Below, in pieces: positions 17,260-25,804 of a DNA stretch of 32,489 nucleotides (position 1 is its first letter; each line of letters opens with the position of its first letter). The position numbers were made by a program, and so were the translations under genes. Below the pieces are notes generated by a model. The model saw only the letters and a list, made by a program, of their open reading frames with translations. It was not told the origin of the DNA and searched no databases. This DNA is from Gammaproteobacteria bacterium (GTDB taxonomy: Bacteria > Pseudomonadota > Gammaproteobacteria > JAADHS01), in NCBI GenBank assembly GCA_013151745.1, contig JAADHS010000186.1, forward strand, positions 1 through 32,489, in the 5' to 3' direction.

Positions 17260-17683
17260 CGCATATTTATCCTTGTCACGAAAGAACAAAGGATCTTTTA
17301 ACCTCTTTAAATTGTATCTATTTTACCATTTTTTGCGACCTGGATTCCTTGCATTTAAAGTATTGAAACCTGAGCCGTGGTCTAGCATAATTGAGACATT
17401 GCCGGGGGCTGTCAGCAACTAGAGAAGCGACCGCGAAAAACCCATTGTGACTCACATAACCCTATTCACCTCGCTCATTTTCTGAAAGCGAATGGGAGGG
17501 TGAAGTACAAGGATGTATTTCATTGTTTATTCAAGAAATTTAACTTTTATGTCCCTTACAGGTGCAAAATGGCCTTCACCACCGAGGCTCTCGCAACGAT
17601 GACTATGCTCGGGCAACCTTCTAGGTCGCGTCATCAAAAATAGCCTTCACAAATCAACAATTATTATAAAACAGGAGAACAAA
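17260..17683. other. Long divergent intergenic region, glrK to fabI
   Basis: There is no convincing gene. It carries the promoters of glrK (-) and fabI (+). TTCACC (17465-17470) can pair with GGTGAA (17499-17504), with TCGCT/AGCGA inside, while TGAAGTAC (17501-17508) can pair with GTATTTCA (17515-17522); the two stems share bases and are mutually exclusive. GCCTTCAC occurs at about 17571 and again at about 17643. fabI has a clear ribosome binding site (AGGAG, 6 bp from ATG). Confidence 0.4.
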
Positions 17684-18475
17684 ATGGGATTTTTGCAGGA
17701 TAAAAAGGCGCTCATTGTAGGACTGGCCAGTAATCGTTCCATTGCATGGGGCGTTGCAAAAGCAATGCATCGAGAAGGGGCTTCTCTGGCATTTACCTAC
17801 CAAAACGACAAACTTAAAGGGCGTGTTGAAAAATTTGCGGCTGAACTCGATTCAGATATCACCTTGCCTTGCGATGTAGCCCAAGATGAACAAATTGAAG
17901 CCGTTTTTGAGCGCCTGGATGATTTTTGGGATCACGTCGATATCATCATTCATTCTGTGGCTTTTGCGCCGAGCACAGAACTAGAAGGTGACTATCTCGA
18001 TGCCGTCACTCGTGAAGGATTTCGTACCGCACACGAAATCAGCTCATACAGCTTTGCAGCACTTGCCAAAGCTGGTAGAAATATGATGGAAGGGCGCAAT
18101 GGTGCTTTGTTAACCTTAAGCTATATCGGCGCTCAAAAATCGGTTCCTTATTACAATGTCATGGGGCTAGCCAAAGCCAGCCTAGAAGCCAACGTCCGTT
18201 ATATGGCCAGCTCATTAGGCCCAGACAATATCCGCGTCAACGCCATCTCCGCCGGGCCCATCAAAACCCTTGCCGCAGCTGGGATCAGCAATTTTCGTAA
18301 GATGTTAAAACATGTAGAAGAAAATGCACCATTGCGCCGTAACGTGACAATAGATGATGTTGGCAACGCAGCGGCCTTCCTTTGTTCTGACTTAGCCGCA
18401 GGGATAACCGGTGAAATAACTTATGTAGATTCAGGCTATAATACGGTTGGCATGGCCATTCCTAACGAGGAGTAA
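17684..18475 (+). CDS. fabI: Enoyl-[acyl-carrier-protein] reductase (NADH) FabI
   Basis: FabI reduces the trans-2 double bond of enoyl-ACP with NADH in the last step of each fatty-acid elongation cycle. At 263 residues it has the normal length. It is an SDR-fold protein with a [11 protein letters not shown] cofactor motif (13-23). The family catalytic set is present: Y147, Y157 and K164 in SYIGA and YNVMGLAK, matching E. coli Y146, Y156 and K163. The residue equivalent to E. coli G93 is alanine (HSVAFAP), as also found in some other FabI proteins. A strong AGGAG Shine-Dalgarno sequence supports the start. It converges with ppiD, the same arrangement as in pseudomonads, where fabI follows the tig-clpPX-lon-ppiD block. 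Confidence 0.97.
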   Translation: MGFLQDKKALIVGLASNRSIAWGVAKAMHREGASLAFTYQNDKLKGRVEKFAAELDSDITLPCDVAQDEQIEAVFERLDDFWDHVDIIIHSVAFAPSTELEGDYLDAVTREGFRTAHEISSYSFAALAKAGRNMMEGRNGALLTLSYIGAQKSVPYYNVMGLAKASLEANVRYMASSLGPDNIRVNAISAGPIKTLAAAGISNFRKMLKHVEENAPLRRNVTIDDVGNAAAFLCSDLAAGITGEITYVDSGYNTVGMAIPNEE

Positions 18476-18483
18476 ATCACCCT

Positions 18484-18551
18484 CAGGAATAACGCGCCTG
18501 TCTCGACTAACCCGGTAACATCCGGGTTCCCGTGCAGAAGCGATATTCCTG
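18484..18551. terminator. Nested stem-loops between convergent fabI and ppiD
   Basis: Outer arms CAGGAATA (18484-18491) and TATTCCTG (18544-18551) pair perfectly. They extend past one A-A mismatch by CGC (18493-18495) with GCG (18540-18542). Inside is a perfect 7-bp hairpin AACCCGG (18509-18515), loop TAACAT, CCGGGTT (18522-18528). It lies between two convergent stops and may serve both strands as a terminator or mRNA-end stabiliser. It has no T-tract on either side, so classical intrinsic termination is doubtful. Confidence 0.5.
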
Positions 18552-18567
18552 TTGTGAGTTAAATATT

Positions 18568-20481
18568 TTAAAGTCTGTCAGGATAAGTTTGTACGTCCGC
18601 ACTTTTTTTCCACTCATCTAACATGCTTCTGTAATCTAACACACCTCGGCTTTGTGCCTGACTATCGAACAACGCTTTTTTATCCTCTTCTTTCATCTTC
18701 ATGATATCCCCGTCCCGTACATCGTAGACGGCATACAGCACAAAGTCCCCACTGGAAAGCGAAGAAGTGCCATAAACAGGCTCTCCCTCTTTGGGTTTTG
18801 CGGTCTTAAAGAAGGTATTCACTAAGTCATGATCCAGATCAGCATATTGACGTCCTACAAAACCGGGCTTATCCCACTCAAGCTCATGCTCAGCTAAAAG
18901 TTGGGTTAAATCGGCACCCGACTGAACTTGTTTTAATAACTCTTCGCCAAGCGCTTGCACCGCGTCTTGCGCTTTCTCACTTTCTACAATTTTCTTGACC
19001 TGGTCGCGAACTTCATCCAGTGTTTTGGTCGATTCGTTATTATGCTCTTTTACCCTGAGGATAATAACTTTATTAATCCCCTGCTCTATAGGCTCACTGT
19101 TATTTTCATTGTCCAGGACATCTTCACTAAACGCGGCAGCGCGAATTTTAGCTTCTGCAGCGACACCTTCGCCAAACTCTCGACTGAATAACTCTGAAGT
19201 TTTGATTTTTAAATCTAAAATTTCAGAAGCAACAGATAACGTTTCCGGATTTTCATAAACCAATGTTTGTAGTTGCTCAATTTGATCGTAATAAAGATCT
19301 TCAGCTTTTTCATTTAAATACTCATCTTTAAGCATTGAACGTACATCGGCAAAGGGCTTGACACGACGAGGTTCTATGTCCGTTAATTTAATAATGTGAA
19401 AACCAAACCCACTACGAACGACCTCGCTTATTTGTCCTATTTCTAACTCATCGCTCGCTTTCACGAATGACCTATCCATAAATTCCGACTCAAAAAAACC
19501 AAGATCTCCACCCTTTTTAGCGGAAAGTGGATCATCGGACTCAGCTGTAGCAAGTTCTTCAAATGAGGCTCCCTTATTGAGCCGAGCCAAAATATCTTCC
19601 GCTCTTTTTTTCGCCGCCTCAACTTCGCTGTCATCAGCATCAGAATCAATTTCTACTAAAATATGACTCGCTTGACGACGCTCAGCTACTACATAATTTT
19701 CTTCTTGAGCCTGATAACGCATGAGTAACTCTTCTTCATCAACCTCAATATTTTTTTTCAGATCCTCTGCTGCAAGCTCTACATACTCAATACTGACTTG
19801 TTCGGGATTTTTATAACGTTCTAAATGATCCTCATAGTGTGCTTTAATTTCTGATTCTTCTACGGTAATTTTATCTTTATAATCTTCTGGTGAAAAGACA
19901 ACATAACCTACTGAACGTTCCTGGTCTCTAACCCTAACCAGTTGTCCAAGCCCAACTTTAGACACCAGAGCCGTACTGGCCACCCCCCTGGCAGGCTGCT
20001 CTAATAATAACCCCCTTCTTCTCTCGTATTCCCAAACAGTCGGTGTTGAGCGAATGCTGCCCAGCATTTGCTCATATCTAACACGGTCAAATTGACCTTC
20101 AACCTGAAACTCAGGCACTTGAGCAATCATATTAAAAAGTTGTTGGTCACCAACACGAAAACCGTTGTCACCTAATACCTGGATTTGAATTTCTTCGTCA
20201 ACCAATTGCTGCAACACTTGGTTTTTTAGACCCAGACTTTCCATAATTTCAGGGCTGATATTACCGCCAAACTGAGACATTACTTGCGAGCGTTTTAAAT
20301 CATATTCATATTGAAAACGGTCATATTTAATATCAACACCATTGACTGTCGCGATGGTCGCGTTTGAGTCGGGCTCAAGATATGAACTGATGCCCCAAAA
20401 AGCAAAAACCACGATCAGTAACGTAACAATAACCCAGGAAACCCATGATTGAGCCCGGTCGCGAATAGCTTGCATTAACAT
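18568..20481 (-). CDS. ppiD: Periplasmic peptidyl-prolyl isomerase/chaperone PpiD
   Basis: PpiD is a membrane-anchored periplasmic folding factor that works at the Sec translocon exit. The 637-residue product has one N-terminal TM anchor (about 14-33; SWVIVTLLIVVFAFWGISSY), a SurA_N-like chaperone region (40-200), a parvulin domain at about 268-368 (QASHILVEI, KKGGDLGFFE, GFGFHIIKL) and a helical C-terminal half. Length and order match the E. coli protein (623). In E. coli the parvulin domain has little isomerase activity, so a mainly chaperone role is likely. The ATG at 20481 has GGAAGAG about 10 bp upstream; the in-frame ATG at 20475 is less well placed. Only about 61 bp separate the start from the palindromic element at 20543-20720, so its promoter lies in a very short space or uses element sequence. 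Confidence 0.94.
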   Translation of the reverse strand: MLMQAIRDRAQSWVSWVIVTLLIVVFAFWGISSYLEPDSNATIATVNGVDIKYDRFQYEYDLKRSQVMSQFGGNISPEIMESLGLKNQVLQQLVDEEIQIQVLGDNGFRVGDQQLFNMIAQVPEFQVEGQFDRVRYEQMLGSIRSTPTVWEYERRRGLLLEQPARGVASTALVSKVGLGQLVRVRDQERSVGYVVFSPEDYKDKITVEESEIKAHYEDHLERYKNPEQVSIEYVELAAEDLKKNIEVDEEELLMRYQAQEENYVVAERRQASHILVEIDSDADDSEVEAAKKRAEDILARLNKGASFEELATAESDDPLSAKKGGDLGFFESEFMDRSFVKASDELEIGQISEVVRSGFGFHIIKLTDIEPRRVKPFADVRSMLKDEYLNEKAEDLYYDQIEQLQTLVYENPETLSVASEILDLKIKTSELFSREFGEGVAAEAKIRAAAFSEDVLDNENNSEPIEQGINKVIILRVKEHNNESTKTLDEVRDQVKKIVESEKAQDAVQALGEELLKQVQSGADLTQLLAEHELEWDKPGFVGRQYADLDHDLVNTFFKTAKPKEGEPVYGTSSLSSGDFVLYAVYDVRDGDIMKMKEEDKKALFDSQAQSRGVLDYRSMLDEWKKSADVQTYPDRL

Positions 20482-20542
20482 AGGATTTGAACTCTTCCGT
20501 AATCAAATTATGAATTTAGTATTTTAACACGAGATTGGCCTA

Positions 20543-20720
20543 GGAACGTACACGAAATAACTTCCGAATTTGGCGCTCAGATTTAGTTCGTATTTGTTCG
20601 CTCTGATTAAGCAAAAGTGCAGGAATAGTTGCTCTTATTTCGAGCTTTTGTGATTGAAGAACGGACAAATACGGACTGAAGATGAAGTGCCAAATTCGGA
20701 AGTTATTTTGTGCACGTCCC
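20543..20720. mobile_element. MITE-like long palindromic element next to tRNA-Asp
   Basis: The two ends are inverted repeats of about 35 bp with few mismatches; both contain AATAACTTCCGAATTTGGC (left 20557-20575, right on the opposite strand near 20689-20707). The similarity continues inwards (AGT.CGTATTTGT.CG on both arms), so nearly the whole 178 bp can fold into one long hairpin with its tip near 20630. It is too short for a transposase. No clear target duplication is visible. It ends 16 bp from the 3' end of tRNA-Asp and could terminate or stabilise the tRNA-Val/tRNA-Asp transcript. Confidence 0.75.
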
Positions 20721-20736
20721 AGCGGATATGAATTGA

Positions 20737-20813
20737 TGGCGGAGCGGACGGGACTCGAACCCGCGACCACCGGCGTGACAGGCCGGTATTCTAACCAACT
20801 GAACTACCGCTCC
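20737..20813 (-). tRNA. tRNA-Asp (GUC)
   Basis: A 77-nt cloverleaf with acceptor stem GGAGCGG/CCGCTCC, D-loop AGTTCAGTTGGTTAGAAT, anticodon GTC in CCTGTCACG, T-arm GGGTTCGAGTCCC, discriminator G and an encoded CCA. It is cotranscribed with tRNA-Val, 9 bp upstream. Confidence 0.97.
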
Positions 20814-20822
20814 AATAATTTT

Positions 20823-20898
20823 TGGTGGGTGCTGAGGGGATCGAACCCCCGACCCTCGCCTTGTAAGGGCGATGCTCTACCAGCTGAGCTAAGCACCC
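20823..20898 (-). tRNA. tRNA-Val (UAC)
   Basis: A 76-nt cloverleaf with acceptor GGGTGCT/AGCACCC, D-arm TAGCTCAGCTGGTAGAGCA, anticodon TAC in CCTTACAAG, T-arm GGGGGTTCGATCCCCT, discriminator A and an encoded CCA. It is the first gene of a Val-Asp tRNA pair in the space between lon and ppiD. Confidence 0.97.
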
Positions 20899-20949
20899 AT
20901 CGAGGAAAGAGACACAACAAAGTAACTCCGTGTGTATTCCCAAGTGGCG

Positions 20950-20959
20950 CTATTGTACG
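20950..20959 (-). promoter_or_regulatory. Candidate -10 region of the tRNA-Val/Asp operon
   Basis: On the minus strand CGTACAATAG, with TACAAT as the -10 box and a GC-rich discriminator (AGCGCC) after it, as expected for stringently controlled tRNA promoters. The -35 is poor (CTAGCA at 18 bp at best). It is about 52 bp upstream of the mature tRNA-Val end. Confidence 0.45.
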
Positions 20960-21029
20960 GCATAGGACATAACCATGCTAGCTTTTTTTTATAACAACTC
21001 CTGGAACAAAAACTAAACGGTTCTATTTT

Positions 21030-23468
21030 TTAATGTGGTCTGATGCGACCTCTTTCCTTGTTCTTTTTAACCGACTCTTTCCCTGCTAATGCTGCAGCCT
21101 TATCCTCTTCAATCAACGGCTCAGGCATGGATTGTAAAGCCAGCTGCAACACGTCATCGATCCATTTAACAATTTGGATATTTAAATTTTGCTTGATTTT
21201 TTCCGGTATTTCGGCCAAATCGCGTTCGTTGTCTTCAGGAATAAGAACCGTTTTTATACCACCGCGATGCGCAGCTAATAGTTTTTCTTTAAGCCCGCCT
21301 ATAGGCAACACCTGACCACGAAGTGTAATTTCACCCGTCATGGCCACATCCGACTTAACGGGAATACCGGTTAACACAGAAACCAAAGCTGTACACATGC
21401 CAACACCCGCACTCGGGCCATCTTTTGGTATCGCACCTTCGGGAACATGAATATGAATATCATTTTCTTGATAAAACTCCGACTGAATACCTAAAGTAGC
21501 CGCTCTGCTACGAACAACCGTCATCGCCGCTTGAATGGACTCTTGCATCACATCTCCCAGTTGGCCAGTGATCGTAAGCTTACCTTTACCGGCGGTGACC
21601 GCAGCTTCAATAGTCAGGAGTTCACCACCTACTTCGGTCCAAGCCAGTCCGGTCACTTGCCCGATTTGGTCATTTTCTTCGGCACGACCAAAGCGAAATC
21701 GTTTAACCCCCAAAAATTCCTCAATGTTTTTTGAGGAAATTTTAATTGCATTCTTTTTCGCCTTGCTCAGCAAAATACGTCTAACGACTTTGCGGCATAG
21801 CTTGGATATTTCCCTGTCCAAACCACGAACCCCAGCTTCACGAGTGTAATACCGGACAATGTCGCGTATTGCATCTTCATTAATGCTCATTTCATTCTCG
21901 GCCAAACCAGCTGCCTTCAACTGTTTAGGAACAAGATAGCGAATCGCAATATTCACTTTTTCTTCTTCTGTATAGCCAGACAAACGAATAACTTCCATTC
22001 GATCAAGCAAAGGACCTGGTATATTCATACTGTTTGCGGTAGCAATAAACATGACATCTGATAAATCGTAGTCCACTTCCAGATAATGATCAGCAAAAGT
22101 ATTATTTTGCTCAGGGTCAAGCACTTCCAGCAAAGCTGAAGACGGATCGCCTCTGAAGTCATTAGACATTTTGTCTACTTCATCCAGCAAAAACAGGGGG
22201 TTTTTAACTCCGACCTTGCTCAGATTTTGAATGAGTTTACCCGGCATAGAACCAATGTAGGTTCGCCTATGCCCACGAATTTCAGCTTCATCACGCACAC
22301 CACCCAGCGCCATACGAACAAATTTTCTATTCGTGGCACGAGCAATGGATCGTCCCAGGGATGTTTTTCCTACTCCTGGCGGCCCCACTAAACACAACAC
22401 CGGGCCCTTCAATTTATCCACTCTTTGCTGCACCGCTAAATACTCTAATATGCGTTCTTTGACTTTCTCCAGGCCATAATGATCATCTTCTAAAACTTGC
22501 TCTGCCGCAACCAGATCACGTCTGACTTTAGAACGCTTTTTCCAGGGCACATTAACCATCCAATCAAGATAATTCCGTACCACCGTCGCCTCAGCCGACA
22601 TCGGCGCCATCATTTTGAGCTTATTTAACTCCGCCTTAGCTTTTGTTTTCGCCTCCTTGCCCATACCTGACTTTTCTATTTTTTGTGTCAGCTCTTCAAC
22701 TTCATTAGGCACATCTTCAAGCTCACCCAGTTCTTTCTGGATCGCTTTCATTTGTTCATTCAAATAGTATTCTCTCTGGCTCTTCTCCATCTGGCGTTTA
22801 ACACGCCCTCGAATTCGCTTTTCTACCTGCAATAAATCTATTTCTGCTGTCATCACACCCATTAGTTTTTCCAGACGTTCGTTAACGCCGATCAACTCCA
22901 GAATCTCTTGACGTTCATCAATTTTTAACGTCATATGTGCAGCAATGGTATCTGCCAAACGACCTGGGTCTGTAATGGTTCCAAGAGAAGATAGCAGTTC
23001 AGGTGGCACTCTGTTATTTAATTTTACATATTGATCAAATTGAGTCATCACCGAGCGCATCAACACTTCAGCCTCACGTTTTTCCATAATTATTTCAGGA
23101 ATAAGGTCAACACGAGCCAGAAAATAGGGGGCTACTGCCAGATAATCTGTGATGATGGCTCGCTCGGAACCTTCGACAAGAACCTTGATCGTTCCATCGG
23201 GAAGTTTAAGCAGCTGCAAAATTGTGGACAAAGTACCAATATCATAGATATCTTCTTGTTTAGGATCATCCATCACGGCGACTTTCTGCGCGCCAAGAAA
23301 AATCTGCTTGTCACTCTCCATTGCCGCTTCGAGTGCCTTGATGGACTTTTCGCGGCCCACAAACAGCGGAATCACCATATGAGGATAAACGACAACATCC
23401 CGAAGGGGTAAAATAGGGATTTCAATATTTTTCGAGTCTTGTTCAGCTCTATTTTCGCGTTGCGCCAT
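21030..23468 (-). CDS. lon: ATP-dependent Lon protease
   Basis: Lon is a cytosolic hexameric AAA+ serine protease that degrades misfolded and regulatory proteins. At 812 residues (E. coli 784) it is complete: N-terminal LonN domain (about 17-210; [15 protein letters not shown]), a helical linker, AAA+ module with Walker A GPPGVGKT (362-369) and Walker [10 protein letters not shown] (425-433), and protease domain with the Ser-Lys dyad S686 (PKDGPSAGV) and K729 (GGLKEKL). The C-terminal tail is charged and slightly extended. The ATG is preceded by GGAG, which lies in a small inverted repeat (23472-23488). It follows clpX by 64 bp in the conserved tig-clpP-clpX-lon order and may also have its own promoter, though I saw no convincing sigma-32 box. 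Confidence 0.98.
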   Translation of the reverse strand: MAQRENRAEQDSKNIEIPILPLRDVVVYPHMVIPLFVGREKSIKALEAAMESDKQIFLGAQKVAVMDDPKQEDIYDIGTLSTILQLLKLPDGTIKVLVEGSERAIITDYLAVAPYFLARVDLIPEIIMEKREAEVLMRSVMTQFDQYVKLNNRVPPELLSSLGTITDPGRLADTIAAHMTLKIDERQEILELIGVNERLEKLMGVMTAEIDLLQVEKRIRGRVKRQMEKSQREYYLNEQMKAIQKELGELEDVPNEVEELTQKIEKSGMGKEAKTKAKAELNKLKMMAPMSAEATVVRNYLDWMVNVPWKKRSKVRRDLVAAEQVLEDDHYGLEKVKERILEYLAVQQRVDKLKGPVLCLVGPPGVGKTSLGRSIARATNRKFVRMALGGVRDEAEIRGHRRTYIGSMPGKLIQNLSKVGVKNPLFLLDEVDKMSNDFRGDPSSALLEVLDPEQNNTFADHYLEVDYDLSDVMFIATANSMNIPGPLLDRMEVIRLSGYTEEEKVNIAIRYLVPKQLKAAGLAENEMSINEDAIRDIVRYYTREAGVRGLDREISKLCRKVVRRILLSKAKKNAIKISSKNIEEFLGVKRFRFGRAEENDQIGQVTGLAWTEVGGELLTIEAAVTAGKGKLTITGQLGDVMQESIQAAMTVVRSRAATLGIQSEFYQENDIHIHVPEGAIPKDGPSAGVGMCTALVSVLTGIPVKSDVAMTGEITLRGQVLPIGGLKEKLLAAHRGGIKTVLIPEDNERDLAEIPEKIKQNLNIQIVKWIDDVLQLALQSMPEPLIEEDKAAALAGKESVKKNKERGRIRPH

Positions 23469-23471
23469 ACT

Positions 23472-23488
23472 AATAATCTCCGATTATT
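23472..23488 (-). promoter_or_regulatory. Inverted repeat covering the lon ribosome binding site
   Basis: On the minus strand AATAATC-GGA-GATTATT, a perfect 7-bp inverted repeat with a 3-nt loop. The Shine-Dalgarno GGAG is the loop plus the first base of the second arm, four to five bases before the ATG. The stem is nearly all A-T, so it would be weak and temperature-sensitive. A role in translation control is only a possibility. Confidence 0.4.
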
Positions 23489-23532
23489 GCATCAGAACCA
23501 TCAAGAAAAATATCACACAAAATCACAACCCC

Positions 23533-24816
23533 TTATTCCGTTGATGCGATTCTTTGTTGATTATCGCCACCTTCATAAATCAAAATCGGAGCAGATTCTT
23601 CTTTAATGACCCCTTCATCGACAATAACTTTACTCACATCATCTGCTGAAGGCAGCTCATACATGGTATCAAGAAGTACATGTTCAAGTATGGATCTTAG
23701 ACCTCGCGCACCTGTTTTACGCGCCATCGCTTTTTGTGCAACGGCCAGCAAAGCTTCTTTACGAAACTCTAACTCGGTCCCTTCCATTTCAAAGAGTTTT
23801 TTATATTGCTTAGTAATGGCATTTTTAGGTTCATTCAAAATTTGAACCAAGGCTTCTTCATCCAACTCATCCAAAATGGCCACAACGGGTAATCGACCGA
23901 CAAACTCTGGAATCAAGCCATATTTGATCAGATCTTCGGGTTCTACGGTATGAAGAAACTCTTTTGTTAAATTGTCATCATTTTTATTTTTCACCAAAGC
24001 CGTAAAACCTATCCCTCCTTTTTCAGAACGGTCGCGAATGATTTTATCCAGACCCGCAAAGGCACCGCCACAGATAAACAAAATATTTTCAGTGTTCACT
24101 TGTAAAAACTCTTGTTGTGGGTGTTTGCGTCCTCCTTGGGGTGGTACTGACGCAATCGTTCCTTCAATGAGTTTAAGCAAAGCTTGCTGTACACCTTCAC
24201 CTGAGACATCACGAGTAATCGAAGGGTTATCCGCCTTTCTTGAGATTTTGTCTATTTCATCGATATAAACGATACCAGTTTGTGCCTTTTCAACATCGTA
24301 GTCACATTTTTGCAGTAATTTTTGAATGATGTTTTCGACATCCTCCCCAACATAGCCTGCCTCAGTCAGGGTCGTCGCATCCGCGATAGTAAATGGCACA
24401 TTCAAAAGACGAGCCAGGGTTTCTGCTAACAGCGTCTTACCGCACCCTGTCGGCCCAATCAGCAAAATATTACTTTTGGATAGCTCGACATCATCTTTTT
24501 TCAATCCGACATGCAAACGCTTATAGTGGTTATATACAGCAACCGATAAAACTTTTTTAGCTCTTTCCTGCCCAACGACATATTCGTCTAAAATTTCATC
24601 TATTTCTTTTGGCGTAGCCAGCCTGGAGTCACCACTTGAAGCTGATTTTTCTTGCAACTCTTCACGAATAATATCATTACAAAGCTCCACACATTCGTCA
24701 CAAACAAAAACAGACGGACCTGCAATTAATTTCCGAACCTCATGTTGGCTCTTTCCACAAAAGGAGCAATAAAGAAGTTTTTTACTCTCTTCACCCGAGT
24801 TTTTGTTATCACTCAT
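23533..24816 (-). CDS. clpX: ClpX, ATPase subunit of the ClpXP protease
   Basis: ClpX unfolds tagged substrates and feeds them to ClpP. The 427-residue protein (E. coli 424) has an N-terminal C4 zinc domain (C17, C20, C39, C42), AAA+ Walker A GPTGCGKT (121-128), Walker [11 protein letters not shown] (181-190), a pore-loop GYVG (154-157), and the ClpP-docking loop IGF (269-271), followed by the small C-terminal domain with sensor 2 ([11 protein letters not shown]). Everything needed for ClpXP function is present. It lies 80 bp downstream of clpP and 64 bp upstream of lon on the same strand. Confidence 0.98.
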   Translation of the reverse strand: MSDNKNSGEESKKLLYCSFCGKSQHEVRKLIAGPSVFVCDECVELCNDIIREELQEKSASSGDSRLATPKEIDEILDEYVVGQERAKKVLSVAVYNHYKRLHVGLKKDDVELSKSNILLIGPTGCGKTLLAETLARLLNVPFTIADATTLTEAGYVGEDVENIIQKLLQKCDYDVEKAQTGIVYIDEIDKISRKADNPSITRDVSGEGVQQALLKLIEGTIASVPPQGGRKHPQQEFLQVNTENILFICGGAFAGLDKIIRDRSEKGGIGFTALVKNKNDDNLTKEFLHTVEPEDLIKYGLIPEFVGRLPVVAILDELDEEALVQILNEPKNAITKQYKKLFEMEGTELEFRKEALLAVAQKAMARKTGARGLRSILEHVLLDTMYELPSADDVSKVIVDEGVIKEESAPILIYEGGDNQQRIASTE

Positions 24817-24896
24817 AGCTATACCCCTGTCTCAAACAAGCACACATTAATCCTTTAAACTCTATACCCACAGCGCGATGACAATCAATATTGTTT

Positions 24897-25520
24897 CTAT
24901 CTACTCTCAAGCACTTCATCAATTAAACCATACTCAACTGATTGCTCACCACTCAGAAAATTATCTCTATCCGTATCATTTTGAATCGCCTCAAGAGACT
25001 GACCCGTATGACGAGCCATAATATTATTCAGTCTGTCCCTAACCAGTAGAATTTCCTTGGCATGAATATCAATATCTGACGCCTGACCTTGAAAACCACC
25101 TAAAGGTTGATGAATCATCATTCTAGAATGCGGCAAACAATAACGTTTACCTTTAGCCCCACCCGTCAATAATAACGCGCCCATGCTCGCCGCTTGACCA
25201 ATACACATCGTACTGACTTCAGGTTTGATAAATTGCATGGTATCGTAAATGGCCAATCCAGCTGTAACCGAGCCTCCAGGAGAATTGATATACAAATAAA
25301 TATCTTTTTCTGGATTTTCAGACTCTAAAAATAACATCTGGGCGACAATGACGTTGGCTACATAATCTTCGACAGGCCCAACCAGGAATATAATCCTTTC
25401 TTTGAGCAAACGAGAATAAATGTCGTAAGCACGCTCGCCTCGAGCAGACTGCTCGACAACGACAGGAACCAAGTTAAGCCCCGTCATGGGGTGTAATCCA
25501 TTACTTATTTTGCCGGACAT
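24897..25520 (-). CDS. clpP: ClpP, proteolytic subunit
   Basis: A serine peptidase forming the double-heptamer barrel of ClpXP and ClpAP. At 207 residues it is exactly the E. coli precursor length; a short propeptide before about residue 15 (LVPVVVEQ) is probably removed. The catalytic triad is S112 (QAASMGALL), H137 (MMIHQP) and D186 (DTDRDNF). The INSPGGSV handle motif is at 79-86. A clear AGGAG Shine-Dalgarno sequence six bases before the ATG fixes the start. It precedes clpX; the 284-bp spacer from tig suggests that clpP has its own promoter. Confidence 0.98.
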   Translation of the reverse strand: MSGKISNGLHPMTGLNLVPVVVEQSARGERAYDIYSRLLKERIIFLVGPVEDYVANVIVAQMLFLESENPEKDIYLYINSPGGSVTAGLAIYDTMQFIKPEVSTMCIGQAASMGALLLTGGAKGKRYCLPHSRMMIHQPLGGFQGQASDIDIHAKEILLVRDRLNNIMARHTGQSLEAIQNDTDRDNFLSGEQSVEYGLIDEVLESR

Positions 25521-25804
25521 TGATTGCTCCTGGTGATGGTTTGTAGTGTTATCGGCATAGTAGCATGTAAGATAACCCTAGATTATAAATCTATTTAAGT
25601 TTTGGCACGTTAAATAATGAGTATATCCAACCTAATAGGAGTAAGATATAAATTAAATTGCCGAGAAATGCAGAGTTTTTGTTTGCAATGGGCAATGTAA
25701 CTCCATTTGCCAACACGAATGCAGAGCAGCATATACACTATGAAGGGAGGTAACTTGTAATGGAAAATACGAATCAAAAGGGAATTTGAGTACATACGTC
25801 ATCC
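25521..25804. other. tig-clpP spacer, no convincing gene
   Basis: 284 bp between two co-directional genes that are usually much closer. It should carry the clpP promoter, but I could not place one with confidence. A 61-codon open frame (25795-25610, minus strand) starts 9 bp after tig, but it has no Shine-Dalgarno sequence and unusual composition, and I do not call it a gene. An imperfect hairpin GGCAATG/CATTTGCC lies at about 25688-25710. Confidence 0.35.

Noticed and set aside
17214-17500. Possible sigma-54 promoter for glrK
   Set aside because: I found no GG and GC dinucleotides at the correct spacing in an acceptable -24/-12 context on the minus strand.
17513-17602. 29-codon frame upstream of fabI starting with ATG after AAGG
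   Set aside because: The putative ribosome binding site directly abuts the ATG, it is part of a hairpin, and the peptide resembles no known leader.
17977-17983. Alanine at the FabI position of E. coli G93, where changes give triclosan resistance
   Set aside because: Alanine occurs naturally at this position in other FabI proteins, so it gives no basis for a resistance claim.
20682-20972. 96-codon plus-strand frame across two tRNA genes
   Set aside because: It is antisense to tRNA-Asp and tRNA-Val and partly within the palindromic element. Such peptides are a well-known annotation artefact of tRNA antisense strands.
25610-25795. 61-codon open frame between tig and clpP
   Set aside because: It has no Shine-Dalgarno sequence, no recognisable domain and the composition of translated AT-rich spacer.
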